In this document: positions 16,064 to 25,817 of the stretch, piece by piece | How the letters are laid out: each line of letters starts with the position of its first letter | Numbering within the stretch: the first letter of the stretch is position 1 | Assembly (NCBI GenBank): GCA_937924775.1 | Contig: CALDUT010000018.1 | Span: forward strand, 124,001 to 188,000 | DNA length: 64,000 nt | DNA from: an uncultured Gemmata sp. | Lineage (GTDB): Bacteria > Planctomycetota > Planctomycetia > Gemmatales > Gemmataceae | Reading direction: 5' to 3' | Notes under the pieces: model-generated | The model's input: only the letters and a program-made list of their open reading frames with translations | The model's database searches: none | What the model was told of the DNA's origin: nothing | Made by a program: the position numbers and the translations under genes

Positions 16064-19021
16064 TCAGGCGGCTGGTTGGGGGTTGATCGTCAGCGCGGCG
16101 CGGACGGCACTGAGCAACTCCTGGGGCCGATACGGTTTGCTCAACAGCCCCACAGCGCTTTCCACCTCTTCGAGTTCGTCGGCCGTATAGCCGGTGGAGA
16201 ACAGGATTCGAGCCTGAGGGTTCATCTCCATGATGTGCCGGAAGGCATCGCGGCCCGACATCCGCGGCATCGTCACATCGAGAACGACCAATTCGATGCT
16301 GTCGCGGTGTTGGGCGTACAGGTCCACCGCCTCCTGACCATCTTCGGCGGTCAGAACGTGGAAGCCGGCGCGGGTCAGCACGGCCCGGCCCAAATCGCGG
16401 ATCATGCTCTCATCATCGACCAACAAAATGGTCTGGGCGTGCGGGGCCCGGAGACCCGGATGGGATTTGCCCGGCCCCACCGGCGTGCGGGTGAGCAGAT
16501 CAGCATCGAGGGGCGTCACGGTGGTTTCGGCCACCGGCAGGTTCAGTTCGATCCGGGTTCCTTCTCCCACCCGCGAATGAACGGTGATCCAGCCGTGGTG
16601 CTGTTTGATGATGCCGTGGACCATCGGCAGGCCCAAGCCTGTGCCTTTGCCGATACCTTTGGTGGTGAAGAATGGCTCAAAGATGCGGGCGAGTACCGCT
16701 TCCGTCATGCCTTCGCCGGTATCGGCCACGGTGAAACGAACGTAAGGGCCGGGGCTCAGATCGTCCCAGCCCGCGGGCAGCGGGTCGTCCACGCCCAATT
16801 CGATCGGTTCGGCGGCGAGGGTGAGAATACCGCCTTGCGGCATCGCATCGCGGGAATTCAAGCACAGGTTCATGAGCGCCTGAGCTAGAAGGGTCGGGTC
16901 GGCATGAACCGCGGGGCAGTTCGGGGCCACGCGGACGTCGATTTGGATCCGTGGATCGACCGTGCGGCGCAAGAGCGACGCGACCTCGTTGAGAGCGTCC
17001 CACGGGTCCACGGGAGCAAAGACCAACTGATTGCGGCGGGCGTAGCCGAGCAACTTCTTCGTCAGGTCGGCGGCGCGAGTAGCGGCCTGTTCCACCGCAG
17101 CCAATAACGGCCGGTTGGGGTCGTCGTCGGGCAGGCGGACCAAGGAGAGGTTGCCCAAAACCGCGGTCAACAGGTTGTTGAAGTCGTGGGCGACACCGCC
17201 GGCCATTTGGCCCACGGCTTCCATCTTCTGCGCTTGGCGGAGTTGTTCTTCCAGGAGCCGGCGTTCAGTCACATTGACAGAAACACTCAGCCCGTACTCA
17301 TATTGGCCAAGGTCGTTGCGGATGGCGGCAAACGAGAGTTCGACCCACACCGTTTGGCCATCAGGGCGAATGTAGCGTTTGGGATAGGTGAAACGGTCGC
17401 GGCGGCCCGCCAGAATTTCCTCCATCAACGCCACCTGGCCGGGGTAATCGTCGGGGTGCGTAATGGCCGCGGGGGTAAGATGCAGAAGTTCCTCCGTCGA
17501 CCGCCCCACCATCGTGGCAAATGCCGGATTGCACGACATGAAGCGGCCATTGGCATCAGTCAGCGAAACCCCCGCCGACGTATTCTCGAAAATGCCGCGG
17601 AACAGCTCTTCGCTGCGTTTCAGTTCGGCTTCCGCTTTCCGCCGTTCGGTGACGTCGTTGACCAGTACCAGTTGCACCGGCCGACCTTCCAAATGGAAGG
17701 TGAACGACGACAATTCCACGTCGATGTCTGCTCCGCTGCGGGTGCGGTGCCGTTGCGTGGTCGTGGGTAAACCGGGCAGCCCCGAATCATTCGGTTGGCC
17801 CGTTTCCACCGGAGCGACGATGTCGGCCATCGACCGTTCGTGGAATTCTTCGTGCCTATAGCCATATTTGCGAACCGCGGCTTCATTGACCGATTGAATC
17901 CGCTGCGTCGCCGCATCGATGACGAACACTGGATGTGGAATGGCATTGAACAGTTGCCGGTAGCGTTCCTCACTGCGACGCAGGGCTTGTTGCGTCTCTT
18001 TGAGGGCAGAAATGTCGTGGGCGACTGTCACTACGCCGCGAGGGCCAGCCGGTTCACTATCAATCCCATCCGGAATCCAAAACGGCGCTTTGGTGATCAG
18101 CCACGGCCGGCCGGCGGGATTGTGGAAAGGATAGATGAGTTCGTACTGCGTGGGTTGGCCATTGTGCAGAACCTCGCGATCGCGTTGCGCGGTGAAGGCA
18201 GCCAATTCCGGAGCGGTGAGCTCGGCATCGGTCCGGCCGATCGCCTGTTCGGGAGAAATCCCCCACAGGTCGGCCTGGAATTGGTTCATCACCAAGTAGT
18301 GGCCGTCGCGGTCTTTAGCACTGATGGGGCCGGGGAAGGCGTCGATGATGGCCCGCAGCAGCAAGCCGGTTTGCCGGGCCCGCCGTTCGGCGGCTTTGCG
18401 GCGGTCGATGTCGCGTTGGATCATCAGCCAATGGGTGATCTGGCCGTTGGAAGCCGTCACGGGTACCGCGCTCAGATCGACCCACACCGGGCGGCCATCT
18501 TTGCGGTAGTTACGCAGTTCGACCCGCAGGGGTTGCCCCGCATCCATAGCTTCGCGGAGCTTGTTCAACGTTTCCGGGTTCGATTCGGGGCCCCGCAATA
18601 GGTGCAGTGACCGGCCGACAATCTCGTCACGCGTGTAGCCCATCAGTTGGCAGAACGCGTCGTTGACGAACAACACCCGGCGGCCGAGCCGATCACCGGC
18701 GGCGGCTTCGAGAATTGCGACAGCATCGTTGGCGTGAACCACCGCCGATTCGAGCAACCGCAAGCGGGCCTCACTCGAAGGCGGCAGAGAATCCGAAACC
18801 GCCGCCGGTTCAGGGGCCACCGGGGTGGGCGAAGAAGGTTCGGTCGTTGGGTGGCGAACCAACCCGACCAGCGCTGCCGTGGCCACCACCAACACCCCCG
18901 CGATCGGCCCCGCGACGATCGGCGGCAAGAGGTAAACGCATACCGTGGCTATGCCGGCCGAACCAACGACGGCCGCAAGGTTCAGCCACGAACAACAAGC
19001 AGACGGATTCGGTATTCTCAC
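16064..19021 (-). CDS. hybrid sensor histidine kinase with four PAS domains and receiver
   Basis: A 985-residue protein: two N-terminal membrane helices (about 11-56), four PAS domains (about 85-215, 218-345, 353-465, 470-592), a HisKA-type dimerisation region with H612 in GGVAHDFNN, a HATPase domain with the N box around 718-722, DTGEGM at 768-773 and GKGTGLGL at 791-798, and a C-terminal receiver (about 864-980) with D915 as phosphate acceptor and a conserved K in SKPYRP. PAS domains usually sense redox state, light or small ligands; no haem or flavin ligand can be named by eye. The start is GTG with a weak ribosome site. No response-regulator gene is adjacent, so output may go through the receiver to an unlinked partner. 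Confidence 0.9.
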   Translation of the reverse strand: MRIPNPSACCSWLNLAAVVGSAGIATVCVYLLPPIVAGPIAGVLVVATAALVGLVRHPTTEPSSPTPVAPEPAAVSDSLPPSSEARLRLLESAVVHANDAVAILEAAAGDRLGRRVLFVNDAFCQLMGYTRDEIVGRSLHLLRGPESNPETLNKLREAMDAGQPLRVELRNYRKDGRPVWVDLSAVPVTASNGQITHWLMIQRDIDRRKAAERRARQTGLLLRAIIDAFPGPISAKDRDGHYLVMNQFQADLWGISPEQAIGRTDAELTAPELAAFTAQRDREVLHNGQPTQYELIYPFHNPAGRPWLITKAPFWIPDGIDSEPAGPRGVVTVAHDISALKETQQALRRSEERYRQLFNAIPHPVFVIDAATQRIQSVNEAAVRKYGYRHEEFHERSMADIVAPVETGQPNDSGLPGLPTTTQRHRTRSGADIDVELSSFTFHLEGRPVQLVLVNDVTERRKAEAELKRSEELFRGIFENTSAGVSLTDANGRFMSCNPAFATMVGRSTEELLHLTPAAITHPDDYPGQVALMEEILAGRRDRFTYPKRYIRPDGQTVWVELSFAAIRNDLGQYEYGLSVSVNVTERRLLEEQLRQAQKMEAVGQMAGGVAHDFNNLLTAVLGNLSLVRLPDDDPNRPLLAAVEQAATRAADLTKKLLGYARRNQLVFAPVDPWDALNEVASLLRRTVDPRIQIDVRVAPNCPAVHADPTLLAQALMNLCLNSRDAMPQGGILTLAAEPIELGVDDPLPAGWDDLSPGPYVRFTVADTGEGMTEAVLARIFEPFFTTKGIGKGTGLGLPMVHGIIKQHHGWITVHSRVGEGTRIELNLPVAETTVTPLDADLLTRTPVGPGKSHPGLRAPHAQTILLVDDESMIRDLGRAVLTRAGFHVLTAEDGQEAVDLYAQHRDSIELVVLDVTMPRMSGRDAFRHIMEMNPQARILFSTGYTADELEEVESAVGLLSKPYRPQELLSAVRAALTINPQPAA

Positions 19022-19316
19022 GGTGTTTCACTATCGGCTGGTCGTTCTTGCTGATACGCCAGCACAAAAAGGTCGCCGGCGGGCGTACCAACGCGCCGTT
19101 ACCGTACCATAAACTCCAGCGTTCCCGGTTCCAAATACCCGCAGCGGAAAATTGTGAGTCAGAATTTTCGCTATGGTGAAATCTTAGCACACAGACACAA
19201 ACTCCTTCTCCATCAGCGCGAATTTCCGTATCTGGCCTGAACCGGGGCGTTGTACCGCGGGGGGCCGTCGCGGTTAAACTCTTGAGTTTTCGCTTCTCCC
19301 CAAGGGTCATCCCAGC

Positions 19317-21218
19317 ATGGGCTACCGGAATCTGACCGACGCGATCACCGATCTGGAACGAGCCGGCCAGCTGGTGCGGATCGAACAGGAAGTGGACCCG
19401 CAGTTGGAAGCTGCGGAAATTCATCGTCGCGTCTACGCGGCTGGCGGACCGGCCCTGTATTTCGCCCGCGTCAAGGGAACACCCTTCCCGATGGTGTCGA
19501 ACCTCTTTGGGACCCTGGAGCGGGCCAAATTTCTTTTCCGCGACGCCCTCGACGATGTCCGGAGGCTTGTCGAACTCAAAACCGATCCGGCCAACCTGAC
19601 GAAACGCCCCTGGCGGTACTGGAAACTGCCGCTGGTGGCGTGGCGGCTGCGGCCGCAGTGGATTCGCAACGGTCCCATTCGCCAGCATACCACCACGATT
19701 TCCCAACTGCCGCAACTGAAGTGTTGGCCGCTCGACGGGGGGGCCTTCGTGACCCTGCCGCAGGTGTACACGGAACACCCCGACCACCCCGGGTGGATGA
19801 AATCGAACCTCGGCATGTACCGAGTGCAACTGTCGGGCAATCACTACGAGCCGGATCGTGAAATCGGTCTGCACTATCAGATTCATCGCGGAATTGGTGT
19901 TCATCATGCTGCGGCCGTGCGTCGGGGTGAGCGGTTGCCGGTGAACGTCCTTGTGGGGGGGCCACCCGCGTTGGCTGTGGCCGCGGTCATGCCCTTGCCC
20001 GAAGGATTGCCGGAACTGGCCTTTGCCGCCGCGCTGGGCGGCCGTCGCCTCCGCCTGACCGAGGGCGAACCACTTCCTTCGTCTACCGGTGCAACCCCGC
20101 GGGCGCTGCCGCTGGTGGCCGATGCCGACTTCATCATCACCGGCTTCATCGATCCTGCACGAACCAAACCCGAAGGGCCGTTTGGCGATCACCTCGGCTA
20201 CTACAGCCTCACACACGATTTCCCAGTGATGCAAGTGACCCGCGTCTACCATCGGCCGGGTGCGATTTGGCCTTTCACCGTGGTGGGCCGGCCTCCGCAG
20301 GAAGACACAACCTTCGGCGAACTGATTCACGAACTGACCGGGCCGGTGATTCCCACAGTCATTCCCGGAGTGCGTGCGGTCCATGCCGTCGATGCCGCGG
20401 GCGTTCATCCGCTGTTGCTGGCCATCGGCTCCGAACGCTACGTACCGTATGCCTCTACCCGCCGTCCGCAGGAGCTGCTCACGTTGGCCCATGCGATTCT
20501 GGGTCAGGGGCAGTTATCGTTGGCGAAGTATCTGCTGATTGTCGCCCAAGAAGACGCGCCGGAATTGGATATTCACGACATCGGGGCGTTTTTGCAGCAC
20601 CTGCTGGAACGTTTCGACCCGGAAACCGACTTGCACTTCCACACGCGAACAACCATCGACACACTCGACTATTCCGCCGGTATGGGACTGAACGCGGGCA
20701 GTAAACTTGTGGTGGCCGCTGCCGGGCCCAAGCGTCGCGAATTGGCTACCACGGTACCGGCCCAACTGCCACTGCCAGATGGTTTCGATGAACCGCAGGT
20801 GGTGCTACCGGGGATTCTCGCCGTCCGGGGGCCGAAATCCGCGGCTTCGTTAGCCGAGGACCGTGGCGGGAACGCCGATTCCCCTCCGGAGATCGAACAG
20901 CTCGTTTCGGCCCTGGGCACCGCGGGCTCGGCTCTCGCGGGTTTCCCCCTCATCGTGGTGGTGGATGATGCCGACTTCGTGGCCCGCACGCTGAACAATT
21001 TCCTGTGGGTGGTGTTCACACGCAGCGACCCAGCCCGTGATGTTCACGGGGTCGATGCCTTCATTCACCGCAAGCATTGGGGGTGCCGGGGACCGGTCGT
21101 GATCGATGCCCGGCTCAAACCACACATGCCGCCGCCGCTGGAAGTGGATCGCGCAGTAGCCCAGCGTGTCGATACTCTCTTTGCCCGCGGCGGCCCGCTG
21201 AGTGCATGGGCCAGTTAG
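19317..21218 (+). CDS. ubiD: UbiD-family prenylated-FMN decarboxylase
   Basis: A 633-residue protein that resembles UbiD throughout: the N-terminal MGYRNLTDAITDLERAGQLV region, NLFGTLERAKF, the central QIHRGIGVHH segment, and PEGPFGDHLGYYS, a hallmark of the catalytic domain, followed by PPQEDTTFGELIHELTGP. UbiD enzymes use prenylated FMN made by UbiX to decarboxylate aromatic or unsaturated acids; UbiX is not in the window. It is longer than E. coli UbiD (about 500), with an extra C-terminal region. The gene converges on the small gene at 21248. Whether it serves quinone synthesis or a degradative path cannot be told from context. Confidence 0.9.
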   Translation: MGYRNLTDAITDLERAGQLVRIEQEVDPQLEAAEIHRRVYAAGGPALYFARVKGTPFPMVSNLFGTLERAKFLFRDALDDVRRLVELKTDPANLTKRPWRYWKLPLVAWRLRPQWIRNGPIRQHTTTISQLPQLKCWPLDGGAFVTLPQVYTEHPDHPGWMKSNLGMYRVQLSGNHYEPDREIGLHYQIHRGIGVHHAAAVRRGERLPVNVLVGGPPALAVAAVMPLPEGLPELAFAAALGGRRLRLTEGEPLPSSTGATPRALPLVADADFIITGFIDPARTKPEGPFGDHLGYYSLTHDFPVMQVTRVYHRPGAIWPFTVVGRPPQEDTTFGELIHELTGPVIPTVIPGVRAVHAVDAAGVHPLLLAIGSERYVPYASTRRPQELLTLAHAILGQGQLSLAKYLLIVAQEDAPELDIHDIGAFLQHLLERFDPETDLHFHTRTTIDTLDYSAGMGLNAGSKLVVAAAGPKRRELATTVPAQLPLPDGFDEPQVVLPGILAVRGPKSAASLAEDRGGNADSPPEIEQLVSALGTAGSALAGFPLIVVVDDADFVARTLNNFLWVVFTRSDPARDVHGVDAFIHRKHWGCRGPVVIDARLKPHMPPPLEVDRAVAQRVDTLFARGGPLSAWAS

Positions 21219-21247
21219 AAACCGTTTCCTCATCTTGGCCCAATGGC

Positions 21248-21565
21248 TCAGTGCGGGATTTGGAACCACTCAGTGCCGCTGGCTTCGTAAAGCGAGTAGG
21301 TGTCGTTGGGGTCCAGAGGCGCGACGCGGATGCCGTGGGCGGCCAGAGCTTCGGCCACCGCCGCGGCGGCGTCGGCCTGCACCATGTAGGCGCGGGATAC
21401 GCACCCGTCGGTGGTTTCGAACTGTTTGGCTTCCGCGTAGACGGCCTCGTAGGTATCGGGTGCCGTCCGCAGAAGATGCGTCCAAAACGCGGTCAGGCGG
21501 CTCTTGAAGGCGGCCTCGGTTTCGCCTGGGTGGGCGATCAGTGTCAAACAGAGGTATTCGGGCAT
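21248..21565 (-). CDS. small conserved-looking protein, unknown function
   Basis: A 105-residue soluble protein beginning MPEYLCLTLIAHPGETEAAFKS, with a central helix-rich part and the segment VSRAYMVQADAAAAVAEAL, then IRVAPLDPNDTYSLYEASG. Coding character is good and the layout suggests a small alpha/beta fold of the ferredoxin type. I cannot name a family. It is 47 bases downstream of the aldo/keto reductase gene on the same strand, so the two may be cotranscribed. Confidence 0.6.
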   Translation of the reverse strand: MPEYLCLTLIAHPGETEAAFKSRLTAFWTHLLRTAPDTYEAVYAEAKQFETTDGCVSRAYMVQADAAAAVAEALAAHGIRVAPLDPNDTYSLYEASGTEWFQIPH

Positions 21566-21612
21566 GGATGGTTATCCCCGGGTGACGGTACACAGCCGGT
21601 GCCGAGGTGGGG

Positions 21613-22575
21613 CTAAGCCGGGTTCGCTTGCAGGAAACGATCGATTTCCTGCAATTCCGTGTCGGTGAGCCGCCAGGTCGCTGCGCCGATGAGCTGGCGG
21701 AGCTGACCGGGGCGGCGTGCCCCGACGATGGCCCCGGTGACCGCCGGATGCCGCAACACCCACGCCACGGCCACTTCTCCCGGTGTGCGGCCGTGCCGCG
21801 ATCCGATCTGCCGCAACAACTCCACCAGCTTCAAGTTGCGCGACAGCAACGGTTCCTGAAAGTGGGGGTTTTTCTCCTTCCGCCAATCGTCGGGGGGTAA
21901 AGCGGCGATCCGTTCGCGGGTCATTGCGCCGGTGAGTAGCCCTGATGCCATCGGCGAATAGGCAATCACCCCGATATGGTTCGCCAAACAGTAGGGCAAG
22001 ATCCGCTCTTCGATGTCGCGCCGGATGATCGAATAGGGCGGCTGCAACGAGGTGATAGGCCCCCAGCGGGCGATTTGGGCCATCTGTTCCGCGGAGAAGT
22101 TCGAGACCCCGATCCAGCGGACTTTCCCTGCCTGTTGGAGTTTGACCAGCGTTTGCCAGCCTTCCTCAATGTCTTCTGGCGGTTCGGGCCAATGGATTTG
22201 GTAGAGGTCGATGACATCGACTTTCAACCGCCGGAGGCTGGCTTCGCACTCCGCGCGAATACTGGCGGCTTTCAGGCACTTGCCGATTTGCCGGTTCTCA
22301 TCCCAGATGCGGGCACACTTGGTGAACACATAGGGCCGCCGGCTCATGCCCTGGAGGGCCTGGGCCACCACCTCCTCGGAATGGCCCAAGCCGTAGACCG
22401 CGGCGGTGTCGATCCAGTTGATGCCCAGGTCGAGCGCTTCGTGAATGGCCGCGATGCTGTCGCGATCGTCTTGAGTTCCCCAACCGAAGGCCCAGTTGCC
22501 GCCACCGATGGCCCATGCGCCAAAGCCGATGGGGGTGATATGCAAATCGGAGTGGCCCAGAGGTCGCGTATCCAC
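21613..22575 (-). CDS. aldo/keto reductase
   Basis: About 320 residues of the aldo/keto reductase TIM barrel: GFGAWAIGGG near the start, catalytic aspartate and tyrosine in NWIDTAAVYGLGHSEE, a lysine in VFTKCA, the histidine in YQIHWPEP, and the cofactor segment AVTGAIVGARRPGQL near the end. Such enzymes reduce carbonyls with NADPH. I chose the GTG at 22575 because GGAGG lies ten bases upstream and the protein then starts with the usual short beta-hairpin; upstream codons lack family similarity. It resembles the group of general stress protein 69 and L-glyceraldehyde-3-phosphate reductase relatives; substrate unknown. Confidence 0.85.
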   Translation of the reverse strand: MDTRPLGHSDLHITPIGFGAWAIGGGNWAFGWGTQDDRDSIAAIHEALDLGINWIDTAAVYGLGHSEEVVAQALQGMSRRPYVFTKCARIWDENRQIGKCLKAASIRAECEASLRRLKVDVIDLYQIHWPEPPEDIEEGWQTLVKLQQAGKVRWIGVSNFSAEQMAQIARWGPITSLQPPYSIIRRDIEERILPYCLANHIGVIAYSPMASGLLTGAMTRERIAALPPDDWRKEKNPHFQEPLLSRNLKLVELLRQIGSRHGRTPGEVAVAWVLRHPAVTGAIVGARRPGQLRQLIGAATWRLTDTELQEIDRFLQANPA

Positions 22576-22698
22576 GGGGTTTCTTCCTCCGTGCAATGCC
22601 AAGAATGCTGACCGCCCTCGCCGCGGTGGCGGCCCAGCTATCGTGCCCGAGAGACGCCCGGAAGCTCGATCGTAACGCAAACCAGAGCCCGGAGGGTG

Positions 22699-24012
22699 TT
22701 AGCGGAAATAGCGGTTGAAGATATTTTCTAGCATCTCCTGCCGTCCGGACACATTGGCCGCGGCATCGCCTTTTTGCAGCATATACGCTTCGAGGTCTTC
22801 GAACGTGACCTGGCCCTTCTCGATCTGGGCCCCGATGCCGCTATCCCACGAGGCGTAGCGCTGTTTGATACAATCGGCGAAGACACCCTCTTTGCGGATG
22901 GCTGCGGCGATTTTCAGGCCCTGCGCGAAGGCATCCATGCCGCCGATGTGGGCATGGAACAGATCCACCGGCTCGAAGCTTTCCCGGCGGACTTTGGCAT
23001 CGAAATTCAGCCCGCCGCGGCCCAAGCCGTTCTGGTTCAGCACAATCAGCATGATTTGCGTGGTCAGATATAAGTCGGTGGGGAATTGGTCGGTGTCCCA
23101 ACCGAGCAGCAAGTCGCCGCGGTTGGCATCGATACTGCCGAGCATGCCGTGGATGCTCGCGTACATCAGTTCGTGGACCATGGTGTGTTTGGCGAGCGTG
23201 GCGTGGTTGGTTTCCACGTTGAATTGGAACTCTTTCTCCAGGCCATAGCCGCGGAGGAAGGCCAGCGCGGTGGCGCAGTCGAAGTCGTATTGGTGGCTGG
23301 TCGGTTCGTGGGGTTTGGGTTCGATGAGAAATGTGCCGGTGAAGCCGATTTTCTTTTTGTACTCCACCGCCATGTGCAAAAACTTAGCGAAGTGATCGAG
23401 TTCGCGTTTCAAATCGGTATTGAGCCATGTGACGTAGCCTTCGCGGCCGCCCCAGAAGACATAGTTTTCCCCCCCCAGTTCCTTCGTCACTTCGAGGGCT
23501 TTCTTCACCTGCGCCGCGGCATACGCGAAGACATCCGCATTGCAACTGGTGCTGGCACCGTGAACAAACCGCTTGTGGCTGAAGAGATTGGCGGTGCCCC
23601 ACAGCAGTTTGATGCCGGTTCGCTGCTGCTGTTCTTGGAGTCGTTTGGCGACGATGTCGAGGTTCTTGTTGGTTTCCGCGAGGTTGGCCCCTTCAGGGGC
23701 GATGTCGCGATCGTGCCAGCAGTAGTAGGGCACGCCGAGTTTCTCCATGAACTCGAAGGCGACATCGACCCGCTTGAGGGCCATGTCGAGCGAATCGGTG
23801 CCATCTTCCCAGGGGCGGATCGCACAGCCGGGGCCGAACGGGTCGCCGCCCATGCCGCGGAAGGTATGCCAGTAGCACACCGCGAAGCGCAGATGGTCGC
23901 GCATGGTTTTGCCTTCAACCACTTCGTCCGGGTTGTAGTGGCGGAAGGCCAGGGGGTTTTTGCTGTCAGGTCCTTCGTAGGCGATTTTGGGAATGTCGGG
24001 GAAAAATGCCAT
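22699..24012 (-). CDS. xylA: xylose isomerase
   Basis: A 437-residue protein of the longer (type II) xylose isomerases: [30 protein letters not shown], the catalytic histidine and aspartate in [13 protein letters not shown], the metal-site segments FWGGREGY and [16 protein letters not shown], and the C-terminal [10 protein letters not shown] with [12 protein letters not shown]. It converts D-xylose to D-xylulose (and glucose to fructose) with divalent metal. I chose the ATG at 24012 from the GAGG six bases before it and the family N-terminus. No xylulokinase is adjacent; xylulose phosphate could feed the phosphoketolase at 41-43.4 kb, which is inference. Confidence 0.93.
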   Translation of the reverse strand: MAFFPDIPKIAYEGPDSKNPLAFRHYNPDEVVEGKTMRDHLRFAVCYWHTFRGMGGDPFGPGCAIRPWEDGTDSLDMALKRVDVAFEFMEKLGVPYYCWHDRDIAPEGANLAETNKNLDIVAKRLQEQQQRTGIKLLWGTANLFSHKRFVHGASTSCNADVFAYAAAQVKKALEVTKELGGENYVFWGGREGYVTWLNTDLKRELDHFAKFLHMAVEYKKKIGFTGTFLIEPKPHEPTSHQYDFDCATALAFLRGYGLEKEFQFNVETNHATLAKHTMVHELMYASIHGMLGSIDANRGDLLLGWDTDQFPTDLYLTTQIMLIVLNQNGLGRGGLNFDAKVRRESFEPVDLFHAHIGGMDAFAQGLKIAAAIRKEGVFADCIKQRYASWDSGIGAQIEKGQVTFEDLEAYMLQKGDAAANVSGRQEMLENIFNRYFR

Positions 24013-24188
24013 GGTGGGCCTCGCAGTCAAGAAATTCCAAGCTGTGATGAGAGCGTAGCGGTTAGCAGGCCCAGCGGGTAGACAGTGGCTACCCTGAAAT
24101 GTTCGCGCCCGGTGGAATAGCACGCCCACCAGACCTCGGCATGCCGCCGTTTCGCGGTCAACCGGACGTTTGCCCTCCCCGGTGCCGG

Positions 24189-25652
24189 TCAGCCTGGCGG
24201 AAGCCTGGCGGGTTCGCCAATGCCGCGGAACTTCTGCAAAAACACGAGGAACTGTGCGAGTAAACTGCCGGGGTCGCCCGGGGGGCCGTCGATGGTCACG
24301 GCGTGGCGTGTCAGGTGGATGTGGCCGCGGAAGCCTGCCAAGGCGATGGTGGCCGTGCCGGAATCGCTGGCCACACGCACCTTCACGCCTTCCAGGGGTT
24401 GCTCTTCGATGCGATCGACCCATTCGGCTACATCGACCGGGGTGGCGAATTCAAACACAAGTTTGTCGAACCGGGAGCCGAATACATCGCGAAATGGCGG
24501 CGAATGAATCAGCTCCACGCTGGCCAGGCGCGACAGTTCCCGCCGCCAGATGACGTCGGCCGGCTGGTCGGGGTTCACGTCCAGCGACACGGTGTATTCA
24601 AAATCCGGGGTACGGATGAAACCGACGCCATCGCGATCAGTGGCCACGTCGAGGTCTTTGCGCTTGTAGCCGAAGGCGTCGCGGAGGCGAGTGAACAGCG
24701 TGTCCAAATCGGCCTGAATGTCGGGGGCCCCGATGCGGTGGACGAACTTCCGGGCCCATTCGTTGGCCCGTTCGGGCAGCGTGTGGGTTTTGCGAAAACC
24801 GGCCAATTCCTTCACCCGGCCGTGGCTTTCAGCCCGCAAAACGACGCGTTTCAGCCGCGACGCATCAAGCAATTCCGCCCCTGGGTGACACGGCGGAGCG
24901 AACTCGGCGATCACCGCTGCGCTGAAGGTTTCCCCCCAAAGAAGGGGTACTTGCTCGTGGGCCGCGTCGTAGTGGCGGCGAAGCGTTCGCGGGACGGCGT
25001 CGGCCAGGTAGTCGTGCAGGGCCGCGGCAGTGAGGGTACCGTCGGCCTTCACGCAACGCCGGACTTTGCCCGCAAAGACCTCCAATACATGATGCCGCCA
25101 AATTCCGCGGCGCAATTGCCCCGACTCAAACGACCGCTCCCCCGGGCGGCATGACAACAAACACGCGAAGGGATACTCCTGGCGAAACAGCTCGTCCAGC
25201 TCGCCCTCGACCAGCCCCGGCTTCAGTTCGGGGGCTTCTGCCAACGGCGGCACCGCTTCGATATCCAGCAGTAACGTCACCTCGGGGCATTGGACTTTGC
25301 GCAGGGCCGCGACCAACTCCGCTAGCGGAATCGCCGTGGCCGCCGGATCGCTGGCGATGGTATCCGCACACGCCAAATAGCCCGTGGTCGTCTTCAGGTG
25401 GAAGCTGCGGGTGGCGATGAAGACAAGGAGGGAATCCACCGGGCCCAGAAGTTTCGGCAGCCGTTTGAGGTGGGCGTTGATCACGGCCTGGGTGGTGCGT
25501 GTGCCCGTCAGCAGCAGACACCTGGCTGCGTCGTACCCGGCTGCAGGCAGCATGCGGACAAGTTCGGCCGCATCGCTCGCTGCATACGGCAATGGCGGAC
25601 CGATCTCAAAGAAGTTTTCCACCGCCACAACCACTGCGACTCGATTCGCCAC
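24189..25652 (-). CDS. caspase-fold protein lacking catalytic His and Cys (pseudocaspase)
   Basis: About 487 residues. The first 250 or so have the order of a caspase-like (peptidase C14) domain: [25 protein letters not shown], then [13 protein letters not shown] (72-84), TLLLDIEA (126-133) and [25 protein letters not shown]-type segment. The positions that normally give GHG and DAC read ATR and DIE (E132 where cysteine is expected), so both catalytic residues are missing. The C-terminal half is unassigned and contains a possible small beta-strand domain. The GTG at 25652 is chosen from GGAGG eight bases upstream. The gene is divergent from deoA. A binding or regulatory role is more likely than proteolysis. 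Confidence 0.65.
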   Translation of the reverse strand: MANRVAVVVAVENFFEIGPPLPYAASDAAELVRMLPAAGYDAARCLLLTGTRTTQAVINAHLKRLPKLLGPVDSLLVFIATRSFHLKTTTGYLACADTIASDPAATAIPLAELVAALRKVQCPEVTLLLDIEAVPPLAEAPELKPGLVEGELDELFRQEYPFACLLSCRPGERSFESGQLRRGIWRHHVLEVFAGKVRRCVKADGTLTAAALHDYLADAVPRTLRRHYDAAHEQVPLLWGETFSAAVIAEFAPPCHPGAELLDASRLKRVVLRAESHGRVKELAGFRKTHTLPERANEWARKFVHRIGAPDIQADLDTLFTRLRDAFGYKRKDLDVATDRDGVGFIRTPDFEYTVSLDVNPDQPADVIWRRELSRLASVELIHSPPFRDVFGSRFDKLVFEFATPVDVAEWVDRIEEQPLEGVKVRVASDSGTATIALAGFRGHIHLTRHAVTIDGPPGDPGSLLAQFLVFLQKFRGIGEPARLPPG

Positions 25653-25817
25653 GCAACGTTCCTCCTGGGGGCACCACAGACGCCACCACCGGTGCTTCCC
25701 GTCCATAATACTGACACAAAACCGGGGATCGGCGAAGCTCAGTAGCAGGGCGGTGGGGGTCGTCGCGATCCTGAGGATTCCTATTCTGATTTGAACATTC
25801 CCCCTGAGGCATTGTGC

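Noticed and set aside
18810-20492. A 560-codon minus-strand frame across the start of ubiD and the kinase start
   Set aside because: It overlaps two well-supported genes on the wrong frame or strand, and its translation has no recognisable domain.
24013-24423. In-frame upstream extension of xylose isomerase
   Set aside because: The extension has no family similarity and is Arg/Pro-rich, while a good ribosome site and the known N-terminus support 24012.
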